DNA from: PZPK01 sp041590075
GTDB lineage: Bacteria; Pseudomonadota; Gammaproteobacteria; Pseudomonadales; Oleiphilaceae
DNA: 64,000 nt
Assembly: GCA_041590075.1 (NCBI GenBank)
Contig: JBFHUL010000001.1
Span: 62,001-126,000, forward strand
Reading direction: 5' to 3'
Shown: one piece after another, positions 34,457 to 42,904 of the stretch
Numbering within the stretch: the first letter of the stretch is position 1
Layout of the letters: every line of letters begins with the position of its first letter
Position numbers and translations under genes: made by a program
Notes under the pieces: model-generated
What the model saw: only the letters and a program-made list of their open reading frames with translations
Database searches by the model: none
What the model was told of the DNA's origin: nothing

Positions 34457-35398
34457 CTAGCTACGCCGGGACGCCAGAAACTCAAGCACCGCGTGCGCTG
34501 AAGCTTCCGGCTGTTCGATCATGGCAAGGTGCCCCACTTCCTCCATCACCAGGGTTTCGGCATCAGGAATCAGGGCCGCGTATTTTTCGATGTTGCCGAC
34601 ATGAATCGCGCGGTCCTGTGCGCCCCAAATAATGAATACCGGCACGGAGATTTCCTTGAGGCGCTGCTCCAGCCCTTTTTCCATATCCGCTCGCAAGTCA
34701 CTGAAAATTTTGCGATTGATCGCCACGCGACTCACGGCCTTTTCACCCTCCACACGCGCAATGGGGCCGGGTATATAGGGCTTATCTTCCATCACAAAAT
34801 CGAGTAACTCGAAAAACTCGCTCACAGAGGTTGCAATCAGCGGGTTGTCGCCCTCTGCCAGGCGTTTATCCATCAGTGAAGGCACTTCGTGAATACCCGC
34901 AGGGCTGATCAGCGTCACCGACAACACCTTCTGGGGATGTGTCGCCGCATAGAGCGATGAAATGGCCCCGCCCATGGAATTGCCCACAAAGTGAGCCTGC
35001 TCCACCTTGAGTGCTTCCAACACGCGGCGCACAAACGCCACCTGCGCATCCACCGAATAGGATCGCTCAAGATACCGGGGGTTCTCTCCATGGCCCGACA
35101 GATCCAAGGCCAAGACGTGATAGCGATCACTCAGGTAGCCGGCAAAACGTAACCAGTTTTCTTTGCTCGCGCCGAAACCATGCAGCATGACCATGGTTTG
35201 CTGGCCCGATCGCCGCGGACCTTCGAGGTAGGCGATGGCATCGCCATCGAGATCGACGACTTTACGGTCGAGATCAGCCCTAGACGTTTCAAACTCGATG
35301 GCCCAATCATAAAGTGCATAGCGATAGTGCTCTGCGGCAAACTGACCGCCTACCGTCATGATCATTAACAGCGCCGCTGCATAAACCCATTTTCTCAT
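34457..35398 (-). CDS. alpha/beta hydrolase with N-terminal membrane anchor
   Basis: A 313-residue protein with an N-terminal hydrophobic segment (residues 5-22, anchor or signal). The hydrolase fold shows HGFGASKENWLRFA near 75, the nucleophile elbow GNSMGGAIS near 142, the acid in IWGAQDRAIHV near 258 and histidine in VGHLAMIEQPE near 288. It resembles meta-cleavage hydrolases and lipases; substrate cannot be named. It converges with speA and stands alone. Confidence 0.85.
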   Translation of the reverse strand: MRKWVYAAALLMIMTVGGQFAAEHYRYALYDWAIEFETSRADLDRKVVDLDGDAIAYLEGPRRSGQQTMVMLHGFGASKENWLRFAGYLSDRYHVLALDLSGHGENPRYLERSYSVDAQVAFVRRVLEALKVEQAHFVGNSMGGAISSLYAATHPQKVLSVTLISPAGIHEVPSLMDKRLAEGDNPLIATSVSEFFELLDFVMEDKPYIPGPIARVEGEKAVSRVAINRKIFSDLRADMEKGLEQRLKEISVPVFIIWGAQDRAIHVGNIEKYAALIPDAETLVMEEVGHLAMIEQPEASAHAVLEFLASRRS

Positions 35399-35479
35399 TG
35401 CGAATAACCCTTACCTTACCTAGCGAGAAGAGGACTATAGAGTGCGCAGATCGTGGGCCTTTGACAAGCGTAATTCGGA

Positions 35480-35977
35480 CTATTGTTCGAGGAGAATGTC
35501 GATAGCACGACGCAGTTTGGCGAGATGGGCAGGATCGAAGCCCTCGAACGAGCCCACGAGCACACCGCGCTGATCAATCAGCACGGAGGTGGGCAGCCCG
35601 GTGAGTTCGTAAGCCCGCGGGGTATCTCCACTGCGATCCACCAGTACAGTGTAATCCACGGGGTACTGCTGAAGAAAACGCAGGGCATCCTGGGAGTTTT
35701 CGTCCAGATTAATCGCGACAACTTCAAAATTGCGGTGGGACAGGTCACGATGGAGAGCATTCAAGGCCGGTAAAGACTGCCGGCACGGCCCACACCAGGA
35801 TGCCCAGAAATCAAGATAAACAACTTTACCGCGATAATCCTGCAAGGCATGCACACGCGCCCCCTGCAATTCAGGCAATGAAAAACCGGGTGCCAGGGGC
35901 TCAGCACCCGCACGGTGCACGGTGATGCCGACGAATAGCAGGCATGTAACAAGGCGCGCACAGCGTGCACGCAACAC
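35480..35977 (-). CDS. TlpA/ResA-like periplasmic thioredoxin
   Basis: A membrane-exported thioredoxin-fold protein with redox motif WCGPC in LDFWASWCGPCRQSLPAL (about residue 63) and cis-proline segment LTGLPTSVLID near 125. From the GTG at 35977 it has 165 residues and a signal peptide (CARLVTCLLFVGITV, cleavage near GAEP). The frame stays open to 36091, but that start overlaps fnr by 64 nt, so the inner start is preferred, not proven. Such proteins reduce apocytochrome c or other periplasmic thiols. It follows fnr on the same strand by about 50 nt. Confidence 0.84.
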   Translation of the reverse strand: MLRARCARLVTCLLFVGITVHRAGAEPLAPGFSLPELQGARVHALQDYRGKVVYLDFWASWCGPCRQSLPALNALHRDLSHRNFEVVAINLDENSQDALRFLQQYPVDYTVLVDRSGDTPRAYELTGLPTSVLIDQRGVLVGSFEGFDPAHLAKLRRAIDILLEQ

Positions 35978-36026
35978 CCTAAGCGGCAAACTGCCGGCGC
36001 GGCATGTGCTACCAGCGTTTGACTCG

Positions 36027-36752
36027 TTAGCAGGAGGCCGCACAGCCAGCAAGTCGCTGCAGTTTGTCGATGTCGGTAATGTGCAAATCATTCCGTTGCA
36101 CCGCTAACACCCCTTCAGTCTGAAAACGCTTGAACAAGCGGCTGACGGTTTCAGCCGCCATATTCAGGTGATTAGCAATGTCCCGGCGCGGCATCGACAG
36201 GTTAAATCGTGTGGGTGAATAGCCGCGCTGCTTGTAACGCGACGACAGCGTGAGCATGAAGGCGGCCAATTTTTGCTCCGCCGTTTGATCTACGTTGAGT
36301 GATTGCGAAGTATGCACTTCCTTACTCATCAAGCTCATCAATTGCCTCTGTAACGACGGTAATTTGGTCGCCAGATCTTCCAGGTCACGATAATTGATGG
36401 CACAGACGGTAGAGGTACCCAGAGAAATGGCGGTCGATACATATTTTTGAGGATAAATGGCATCGAGCCCAAACAACTCACCCGGCAGGTGAAAGCCTAC
36501 GATATGCTCGTTGCCTTGCGGATCGGCCACCAGGGTTTTGAACATGCCCGACTTCACAGCATAAATACGATTGAAGCCTTGCTCCGCTTCGTAGACTTTT
36601 TCGTTTTCACGATAGGGGGCGGAACTTTCTATAATTTCCTCGAGGCGATGCATGTCTTGCCGCTCAAGCCCCAGTGGCAAACACAGTTTACCCAGAGAAC
36701 ACTGACCGCACTTCAGAAATGATTGAGAGGCTAATGGAATCTGCGCAGCCAT
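36027..36752 (-). CDS. fnr: oxygen-sensing regulator Fnr/Anr
   Basis: A 241-residue Crp/Fnr-family regulator with the 4Fe-4S cysteines of Fnr. The N-terminal cluster KCGQCSLGKLC gives three ligands; the fourth is in TSTVCAINY near 121. The helix-turn-helix RRDIANHLNMAAETVSRLFKRF near 196 has the E-x2-SR contacts that read TTGAT-N4-ATCAA. Start at 36752 lies 19 nt after hemN; 28 extra upstream codons are excluded because they run into hemN. The upstream box at 38237-38250 lets it control hemN and itself. Confidence 0.95.
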   Translation of the reverse strand: MAAQIPLASQSFLKCGQCSLGKLCLPLGLERQDMHRLEEIIESSAPYRENEKVYEAEQGFNRIYAVKSGMFKTLVADPQGNEHIVGFHLPGELFGLDAIYPQKYVSTAISLGTSTVCAINYRDLEDLATKLPSLQRQLMSLMSKEVHTSQSLNVDQTAEQKLAAFMLTLSSRYKQRGYSPTRFNLSMPRRDIANHLNMAAETVSRLFKRFQTEGVLAVQRNDLHITDIDKLQRLAGCAASC

Positions 36753-36771
36753 GGTGAAACCCTTCGAGCAA

Positions 36772-38178
36772 TCACAAAGTCTTACTATAGCGCGGTAGTT
36801 CAGTATCTTGAAGCGACTGATTGAGGTAAGCGTCAAAATTCATGGCGATATTCCTGAGAAAGAGGCGCCCCAAAGGCGTTACCTGCAGGCACTCATCGTC
36901 GATACACAGCAAGCCGTCATCCTGCATCTCTTGCATGCTGGCCAGCTCATCACGAAATACCTGTTGGAAAAACACGTCGTGACGTTGACTGAATTCGGCA
37001 AAGTTGACTTCGCCGCTGCACATGATGGTTAAAATAATATCGGCTCTTAAACGATCATCGCGATTCAGCAAAACCCCTTTGTGAAGCGGCAAGCGATTCA
37101 CCGATAACGACTGACGGTAGGCCGACAGTGACAATACATTCTGAGCATAGCAATCGCCGACACGCGAGATCGCACTGGCACCCAGCCCCACCACGTCGCA
37201 TTCGGCATGTGTGGAGTAACCCTGAAAATTACGCTGCAGACTCCCGTCTTGCAGGGCCCGGGAAAGACCGTCTTCGGGGAGCGCGAAATGGTCCATACCA
37301 ATGTACACATACCCCGCTGCCGTGAGCTGTGCCACCGCGTCGGTGAAGATGGCCAGTTTTTCCTGGGTGCCCGGCAAATCACTTTGGTAAATGAGTCGTT
37401 GCGAAGGAATACGCTGCGGCATATGCGCATAATTGTAGAGTGCAATGCGGTCCGGGCGCAGGTTCACCACTTCGTCCAGAGTACGCGCGAAGCTCGCGCG
37501 ACTTTGCTTAGGCAGACCGTAAATCAGGTCCATCGATATCGATGCCACCTGTGCTTCACGTGCGGCGACGTGTAATTCGCGCACTTGCTGAACACTTTGC
37601 TCGCGGTTGATGGCTTTCTGTACGCTCGCGTCAAAATCCTGAACACCGAGACTGATCCGATTAAAACCAATCTGGACGAGCTCCTGCATACGCATCCCAT
37701 TCACGGTGCGCGGATCTACCTCGATTCCCATTTCGAGTTTGTTTGGCAGGCCGAGATGAAATGATTGTGCAATCACTTCCAACAGCTCCTTAATCTGCTC
37801 ATTACCAATAAAGGTGGGCGTGCCACCGCCGAGATGAATCTGTTGCACAAGGCGGTCTTCAGCAAACGCATGGGCGCGCATTTCAATTTCCCGGTAGAGC
37901 GCTTCGAGGTAGTCCTGAGCCTGACCCTTTTTTTGGGTGATCACTTTATGGCAGCCGCAGTAGTAGCAAAGCTTGCGACAAAAAGGGATATGCAGATAAA
38001 GCGACAAGGGGCGCGGCAACACCAGATCGTTGCTGGCATCAACCTGTTTCAGGTAGTGTCGCTCTTCAAAACCTTCGTGAAACTGCAGTGCGGTCGGGTA
38101 AGAGGTGTAGCGTGGGCCATAGACATCATATTTGGCGAGCAAGTGACTTAAATCGACAGCCTCAACTTCTGTGCGCAT
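36772..38178 (-). CDS. hemN: oxygen-independent coproporphyrinogen III oxidase HemN
   Basis: Radical SAM enzyme that converts coproporphyrinogen III to protoporphyrinogen IX without oxygen. The 468-residue protein has YTSYPTALQFHEGF near 21, the SAM cluster motif HIPFCRKLCYYCGCHK near 63 (C-x3-C-x2-C plus the following GC), GGGTPTF near 116, and the C-terminal HemN domain. Co-transcribed with fnr downstream. A perfect Fnr box sits 59 nt before its start. Confidence 0.96.
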   Translation of the reverse strand: MRTEVEAVDLSHLLAKYDVYGPRYTSYPTALQFHEGFEERHYLKQVDASNDLVLPRPLSLYLHIPFCRKLCYYCGCHKVITQKKGQAQDYLEALYREIEMRAHAFAEDRLVQQIHLGGGTPTFIGNEQIKELLEVIAQSFHLGLPNKLEMGIEVDPRTVNGMRMQELVQIGFNRISLGVQDFDASVQKAINREQSVQQVRELHVAAREAQVASISMDLIYGLPKQSRASFARTLDEVVNLRPDRIALYNYAHMPQRIPSQRLIYQSDLPGTQEKLAIFTDAVAQLTAAGYVYIGMDHFALPEDGLSRALQDGSLQRNFQGYSTHAECDVVGLGASAISRVGDCYAQNVLSLSAYRQSLSVNRLPLHKGVLLNRDDRLRADIILTIMCSGEVNFAEFSQRHDVFFQQVFRDELASMQEMQDDGLLCIDDECLQVTPLGRLFLRNIAMNFDAYLNQSLQDTELPRYSKTL

Positions 38179-38207
38179 CGACGTGATCTCCGGTTAACTG
38201 AGGGCAC

Positions 38208-38250
38208 AGTCTAGGGCATAGCATCAGTTGAGTGCCTTGATGTACATCAA
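38208..38250 (-). promoter_or_regulatory. Fnr/Anr box and promoter of hemN-fnr
   Basis: TTGATGTACATCAA at 38237-38250 is a perfect TTGAT-N4-ATCAA palindrome. On the minus strand TAGACT at 38208-38213 can serve as -10. A start near 38201 then puts the box centre at about -42, the class II activation position. It implies anaerobic induction and autoregulation of fnr. Confidence 0.85.
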
Positions 38251-38261
38251 TCTCAGCCGAG

Positions 38262-38888
38262 TCAGTGCGTTTCGAAGAGACGCCGCTGATGGAAACGTAA
38301 TTGCGCGGTGTGTGTACCATCGAGAAAATGGTGATAGACCACGCGCGAAATATTGGCGTAGGGTACATCGAAGTTCCACATATTCCGCGGGGGCATACCC
38401 AGTACTTCCACCAGAATGGCCCGAATTACTCCTCCATGACAAACCAACAGGCCGTGCTGGCCCCGATTCGCGCTCACGAGATCCTGCCAGGCTGCGTGCA
38501 CTCGGCCGGTGAAGGCTTGCAGGGTCTCCCCACCAGCCGGCGTATGTGCATCGGGATCTTGCCAATAACGCTTGAGCGCATCGGGGTCACGCTGCATTAA
38601 GGCTTTTGTTGTGAGCCCTTCCCACTCGCCAAAGGCAATTTCGCGAAAGTCAGCGCTTACTTGCGGCGCCAACCCAATTTCCCGGCCGAGTGCTTGGGCG
38701 AAGGCATGGCAGCGTGACAAAGGCGACGTGACCAGATGCTGCCATGCTCTATAGCTGCCAACTGCCTGCCACATCTGTTGCCAGCCCTGCTCCGACAAAG
38801 GGTCATCGAGGGTACCACGCAGTTTATTGCCGCCTTCGGGCTCACCATGTCGTATCAGGTCAATGACCGTCTCCTGATAGTCTGTCAT
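38262..38888 (-). CDS. histidine phosphatase family protein (CobC/PhoE-like)
   Basis: A 208-residue phosphoglycerate-mutase-fold protein. It has the phosphohistidine motif LIRHGEPEGGNKLRG near 12, the second arginine in TSPLSRCHAFA near 56, the catalytic glutamate region FGEWEGLTTKAL near 88 and the second histidine in LLVCHGGVIRAIL near 146. The family includes alpha-ribazole phosphatase (CobC), but no cobalamin gene is nearby, so the substrate is open. It is leftward, upstream of hemN; its 3' end is next to the hemN promoter. Confidence 0.86.
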   Translation of the reverse strand: MTDYQETVIDLIRHGEPEGGNKLRGTLDDPLSEQGWQQMWQAVGSYRAWQHLVTSPLSRCHAFAQALGREIGLAPQVSADFREIAFGEWEGLTTKALMQRDPDALKRYWQDPDAHTPAGGETLQAFTGRVHAAWQDLVSANRGQHGLLVCHGGVIRAILVEVLGMPPRNMWNFDVPYANISRVVYHHFLDGTHTAQLRFHQRRLFETH

Positions 38889-38978
38889 ACGTTCTCCTTT
38901 CAGCTAGGCTGGTCTCGTGACTCAAACTCCCTATAATACCGGCCAATTTTCTATGATTCAGTTTGGGAGACGTGAGCA

Positions 38979-39260
38979 ATGCTTGATGTGAACGAATATT
39001 TCGACGGCAAGGTTAAATCCATTGCCTTTCAGAACGACACACTACCAGCAACCATTGGTGTCATGGCGCCTGGCGACTACACTTTTGGCACCAGCCAGAA
39101 AGAAACCATGACGGTGGTCTCCGGCGAACTTCTGGTCAAACTGCCCGGTTCCGAGCAGTTTGAATCGTTCAAAGATGGCCAACAGTTTGTGGTGGCGGCC
39201 AATCAGTCCTTTGATCTACAGGTGCCGGTGGCCACAGCCTACCTGTGTCACTACGAATAA
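38979..39260 (+). CDS. ppnP: pyrimidine/purine nucleoside phosphorylase PpnP
   Basis: A 93-residue cupin-fold enzyme that splits nucleosides with phosphate. It has KSIAFQNDTLPATIGVMAPG near 14, FGTSQKETMTVVSGEL near 36 and the cupin end FVVAANQSFDLQVPVATAYLCHYE (in parts), all typical of the PpnP/YaiE family. Length is standard. A single gene, converging with efpL. Confidence 0.93.
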   Translation: MLDVNEYFDGKVKSIAFQNDTLPATIGVMAPGDYTFGTSQKETMTVVSGELLVKLPGSEQFESFKDGQQFVVAANQSFDLQVPVATAYLCHYE

Positions 39261-39276
39261 AACACTGCTGGGGCGG

Positions 39277-39846
39277 CTAATCGGTGCGCCCCATAAATCG
39301 CTTCTCCGCGGTATTGATTTTCACGCGCTCACCGGGAGCCAGATACTCCGGCACCTGCACGATCAATCCCGTCGCAAACTCCGCAGGTTTAGTACGCGCG
39401 CTGGCCGATGCCCCCTTAATGGCAGGTGACGTATCCTGAATGGTCATCTCTACCGATTGTGGCAGCTCCAGACCAATGACCTGAGCGTCGACGACCAGCG
39501 CCAACAAGCCCTTGATGTCTTCGGTGATGAACAGACGCTCCTCTTCCAGGTCGACCTTGTCGAGCGCGTACTGGGTAAAATCCTCATCATCCATAAACAC
39601 CAGGGCATCGCCTTCGTCATAGGAAAAACTAACCGGACGACGCACCATATCCACTTTATCCAGGTTGTCATCACCCTTGTAGCGATCCTCAAATTTTGCC
39701 CCGGTCTTCACGTTACGACCGCGCATCTTATACAGGGTGGAGGCCCCCCGTGCGCTGGGGCTTTGCACCTCGATATCTTTGATCTGCACCATCTGATCGT
39801 TGATCAGCAGCACCTCGCCTTTTTTCACTTCACTTGCCTTGGCCAT
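39277..39846 (-). CDS. efpL: elongation factor P-like protein EfpL (YeiP)
   Basis: A 189-residue paralogue of translation factor EF-P. The domain I loop reads SPSARGASTLYKM, as in EfpL, where the arginine loop replaces the modified lysine loop of canonical EF-P. Other family marks are RRPVSFSYDEGD, LELPQSVEM and VQVPEYLAPGERVKI. EfpL helps ribosomes stalled at poly-proline and other difficult motifs without needing lysylation. The EF-P proper must lie elsewhere. Confidence 0.9.
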   Translation of the reverse strand: MAKASEVKKGEVLLINDQMVQIKDIEVQSPSARGASTLYKMRGRNVKTGAKFEDRYKGDDNLDKVDMVRRPVSFSYDEGDALVFMDDEDFTQYALDKVDLEEERLFITEDIKGLLALVVDAQVIGLELPQSVEMTIQDTSPAIKGASASARTKPAEFATGLIVQVPEYLAPGERVKINTAEKRFMGRTD

Positions 39847-39867
39847 AAACCTTGACTACCTCTGTTT

Positions 39868-41166
39868 TTATTGGTGACGCGGCGCTTGGCGCTCGCTGAA
39901 ATAAATCGGCTCATCCTGAATACCCAACACCTGTCGACGCAGCAGGTCGAGCGCCAGATTCGCGACCATTACCTGAAATCGCTGGCGACCGGTGGGAAAG
40001 TAAAAGGCCCGCGCCTGCTGCTTACTGCTGCTACCCCAGGCCACCCACACCAGCCCCACCGGTTTCTCTTTCGACCCGCCTCCCGGCCCGGCGATACCCG
40101 ACACAGCCAGCCCCAAATCGGCACCACTGTGTTGCAGAGCTCCCCGCAGCATTTGCCTGACCACGGTTTCGCTGACCGCGCCGTCACGCACCAGATCCTC
40201 TTGCCGCACGTCCAGTTGCTGCTGTTTGACGGTATTGGAGTAGGTTACCCAGCCCGCCTCAAACACTTGTGAAGCCCCCGCCACCTGGGTGAGCAAAGAG
40301 GCGATCATACCCCCGGTGCACGACTCCGCTGTGCATACCTTAAGATGTTTCTCTGCCAGCAAGCTGACGAGTGCGTTGGCAAGTGTGCACTCACCCTCGC
40401 CTACCACGTGTGCACCCAGACAGGCCCGCACTTTTTCTGTCCACACCGCCAAGAGCTCAAAATCCGCTTGGCGGTAGGCTTGGAGTTTTACCTCCAACAA
40501 TGGCATGGATGCCCTGAAGCCCAGTTCGATTTCGGCGGGCCAATCGCTAAAGCGCTCACTCAACAACTGCTGTAAACCGGCTTCGCCAAACCCGAAGACC
40601 CGCAAACGGCTGCGCCTGAACTGTGACTCACCGGGCATGCCGCTTTTGAGCCAGGGCACAATGGTCGTGGCCAGCATGCTTTCGAGTTCAGAAGGCACAC
40701 CCGGTGTACAGATAACCCAGCAATCGTTCAATAGAGCTCTGAAGCCCACCGCCGATCCGGTGGCGTTGGGAATAATCTCGCAGCCTTCAGGCAACAGCGC
40801 CTGCTTACGGTTAGCGGCACTGAGCGTATAGTTGCGTGCGGCGCACCATGTTTTCAGGTGATGCAGTGCCGCATCATGTTCCCGCAAGGGCACGCCCAAA
40901 CTGCGCGCCAAGGCCTCCGCAGTCATATCGTCGCTGGTGGGACCCAGACCGCCATTCACAACCAGCACATCGGCAGCCATGCTCAATCTTTCCAGTTCAC
41001 CGCACAGCAGATCAAGACGATCGCCCACCGTACTCTTCTGCATCACGCCGAGGCCCAAAGGCAGCAGGGCCTCGGCAATACGCTTGGCATTGCTGTCTAC
41101 AATGTCTCCGGTCATCAACTCATTGCCCGTCATTAACAGGGCAAGTTGTGGGTGTTCAGGTAGCAT
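39868..41166 (-). CDS. CinA family nicotinamide-nucleotide amidohydrolase
   Basis: A 432-residue two-domain protein. The N-terminal MoCF-like part has MTGNELMTGDIVDSNAKRI near 12 and NGGLGPTSDDMT near 72. The C-terminal CinA domain, from about 268, has CTAESCTGGMIASLLTQ near 280 and GIAGPGGGSKEKPVG near 361. Full-length CinA proteins combine ADP-ribose pyrophosphatase and NMN deamidase activity in the pyridine nucleotide cycle. It overlaps proC by 11 nt, so both are in one leftward operon with yggS. Confidence 0.9.
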   Translation of the reverse strand: MLPEHPQLALLMTGNELMTGDIVDSNAKRIAEALLPLGLGVMQKSTVGDRLDLLCGELERLSMAADVLVVNGGLGPTSDDMTAEALARSLGVPLREHDAALHHLKTWCAARNYTLSAANRKQALLPEGCEIIPNATGSAVGFRALLNDCWVICTPGVPSELESMLATTIVPWLKSGMPGESQFRRSRLRVFGFGEAGLQQLLSERFSDWPAEIELGFRASMPLLEVKLQAYRQADFELLAVWTEKVRACLGAHVVGEGECTLANALVSLLAEKHLKVCTAESCTGGMIASLLTQVAGASQVFEAGWVTYSNTVKQQQLDVRQEDLVRDGAVSETVVRQMLRGALQHSGADLGLAVSGIAGPGGGSKEKPVGLVWVAWGSSSKQQARAFYFPTGRQRFQVMVANLALDLLRRQVLGIQDEPIYFSERQAPRHQ

Positions 41167-41995
41167 CAGGCGAGTTTCCTTTCAGCAGCGCGCCCAACTC
41201 CACCGAACGTTTGGCGGCGGCATCCACAGTAGCCCCAATGAGGCCGGGCAGATCGTGCTGCTCCAGCACGCCGATACCGCGCTCGGTCGTCCCTCCCGGC
41301 GACATCACATTACGTTTGAGTTGCGCCGGTTCCAGCCCGCCTTGCTGTACCATTCGGGCGGCGCCTAGTACGGTTTGGGTCGCCAGACGTCTTGCCAGCG
41401 GAGCATCCAGCCCCTGTGCCACGCCAGCAGCTTCAAAAGCCTCAATAAGGTAAAACACGTAGGCAGGCCCGCTCCCGGATAAAGCGGTGACGCCATGCAT
41501 GAGTGCCTCGTCCTGCACCCATTCGCACATCCCGACGGCCTCGAATAATCGCTCACTCTGATCACGTTGTTGTCCGGAAACGCGCTGATTAGCGAACAGC
41601 ACACTCGCCCCCTCACCCACCAACGCAGGTGTGTTGGGCATGCAGCGCACCATTGGGAGCTCTGGGCCCAGCCATTCCTCCAGCATCGCCAATTCGATAC
41701 CTGCGGCAATGCTGATCACCAAAGGCCGGTGATCAAGAGCCGGTGCCAAATCCCGCACAACCTGCTCCAGCACCTGAGGTTTCACCGCCAGCACGATGAT
41801 ATCGCTGCGTTGCGCCGCATCCTGATTGTTGGCCAGCACCTCAATGCCAAGGTCGGCGGCCAGCTGTGTGCGTTTGTCGGCCGAAGGATCGGTGGCCAGC
41901 ACCTGTGCCGCTGGGTAACCCTGGCGTGTCAGCCCGCCTATGATGGCACTGGCCATATTGCCGGCGCCGATAAAACAGATACGCGGAGTCGTCAT
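41156..41995 (-). CDS. proC: pyrroline-5-carboxylate reductase ProC
   Basis: Last step of proline synthesis. The 279-residue protein has the dinucleotide fold CFIGAGNMASAIIGGL near 6, ILAVKPQ near 70, MPNTPALVGEGA near 118 and TALSGSGPAYVFYLIEAF near 168, plus SPGGTTERGI near 240, all ProC signatures. It follows yggS by 7 nt, a conserved yggS-proC pair in gammaproteobacteria. Confidence 0.96.
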   Translation of the reverse strand: MTTPRICFIGAGNMASAIIGGLTRQGYPAAQVLATDPSADKRTQLAADLGIEVLANNQDAAQRSDIIVLAVKPQVLEQVVRDLAPALDHRPLVISIAAGIELAMLEEWLGPELPMVRCMPNTPALVGEGASVLFANQRVSGQQRDQSERLFEAVGMCEWVQDEALMHGVTALSGSGPAYVFYLIEAFEAAGVAQGLDAPLARRLATQTVLGAARMVQQGGLEPAQLKRNVMSPGGTTERGIGVLEQHDLPGLIGATVDAAAKRSVELGALLKGNSPDAT

Positions 41996-42002
41996 AATGT
42001 TC

Positions 42003-42764
42003 TTACTCTCTTGTTGTGTTCTTGCCGTCGCACCGGCCTATTAGTTGGTGGCTGGCTTGTTGGTTCCTGTGCCCGAAAATAGCCGTCCCTACCCGCACCA
42101 TCGTCGAGCCGCACTCAATGGCCAATTCCAGATCAGCCGACATGCCCATCGATAAGGTATCGATTCCGGGGTGCTGTTGCGTCAGTTGCTCAAAGGCGGC
42201 CCGCATGCGCAGGAAGCTATCGCGTGTTTTTTCCTTGGAACCCCCTCCCGCGGGAATGGCCATTACGCCCCGCAAGGTGATTCCCGGCAAGCCTGCCACT
42301 GCATCGGCCAGCGCGGGTAATTCTTCTGGGGAGATTCCGGCCTTGCTGGGCTCCGCATCAATATTAATCTGCAAACACACTTGCAGGGGCGGCAGCTGTG
42401 CCGGGCGCTGATCGCTCAGGCGCCGAGCAATTTTAAGCCGATCAACGCTGTGTACCCAGTCAAAATGTTCCGCAACGAGGCGGGTTTTATTTGATTGCAG
42501 TGGCCCGATAAAGTGCCAGGAAATCGTGCGCAGATCCTGCTCACTGCTGAGCGCTTTGAGTGCCTCTTGTTTGTCGCGCGCTTCTTGTGCGTAATTTTCC
42601 CCAAAAGCGCGCTGGCCCGCCCTGAAAGCAGCCATTATTTGCTCTGCGGGCTGAGTTTTACTCACCGCCAGCAGCTGCACCGTATCCGCACGTCGCCCGG
42701 CAGATTTTGTTGCTTTTTGTATTCTTAGACTAACGTTATGAAGGTTGTCTGCTATGCTGAACAT
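42003..42764 (-). CDS. PLP homeostasis protein YggS (PLPBP)
   Basis: A 253-residue PLP-binding protein of the PROSC/YggS family that keeps free pyridoxal phosphate in balance; no enzymatic reaction is known. The PLP lysine is in LLAVSKTQPAEQI near 37, followed by FGENYAQEA near 58, WHFIGPLQSNKTRL near 82 and the C-terminal SMGMSADLELAIECGSTMVRVG (in parts). Start at 42764 begins MFSIADNLHNV; 31 extra upstream codons overlap the pilT promoter region and are excluded. It diverges from pilT. Confidence 0.94.
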   Translation of the reverse strand: MFSIADNLHNVSLRIQKATKSAGRRADTVQLLAVSKTQPAEQIMAAFRAGQRAFGENYAQEARDKQEALKALSSEQDLRTISWHFIGPLQSNKTRLVAEHFDWVHSVDRLKIARRLSDQRPAQLPPLQVCLQINIDAEPSKAGISPEELPALADAVAGLPGITLRGVMAIPAGGGSKEKTRDSFLRMRAAFEQLTQQHPGIDTLSMGMSADLELAIECGSTMVRVGTAIFGHRNQQASHQLIGRCDGKNTTRE

Positions 42765-42904
42765 GAGGTCATTTTTTGCGCGCGAATCCGGAAAATGATG
42801 ATCAGTCGGCCCACCCGGGGCGGTATCTGAATCCGTCGCCATTTGAGCAAAAACCAAAATACTTCACAAGCTTAAAAACGATTGTCAGTCCCTAGAGGAT
42901 TACT

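Noticed and set aside
38262..38888. Alpha-ribazole phosphatase CobC as a firm call
   Set aside because: Fold and motifs fit the histidine phosphatase superfamily, but no cobalamin gene is near and substrate residues cannot be judged by eye.
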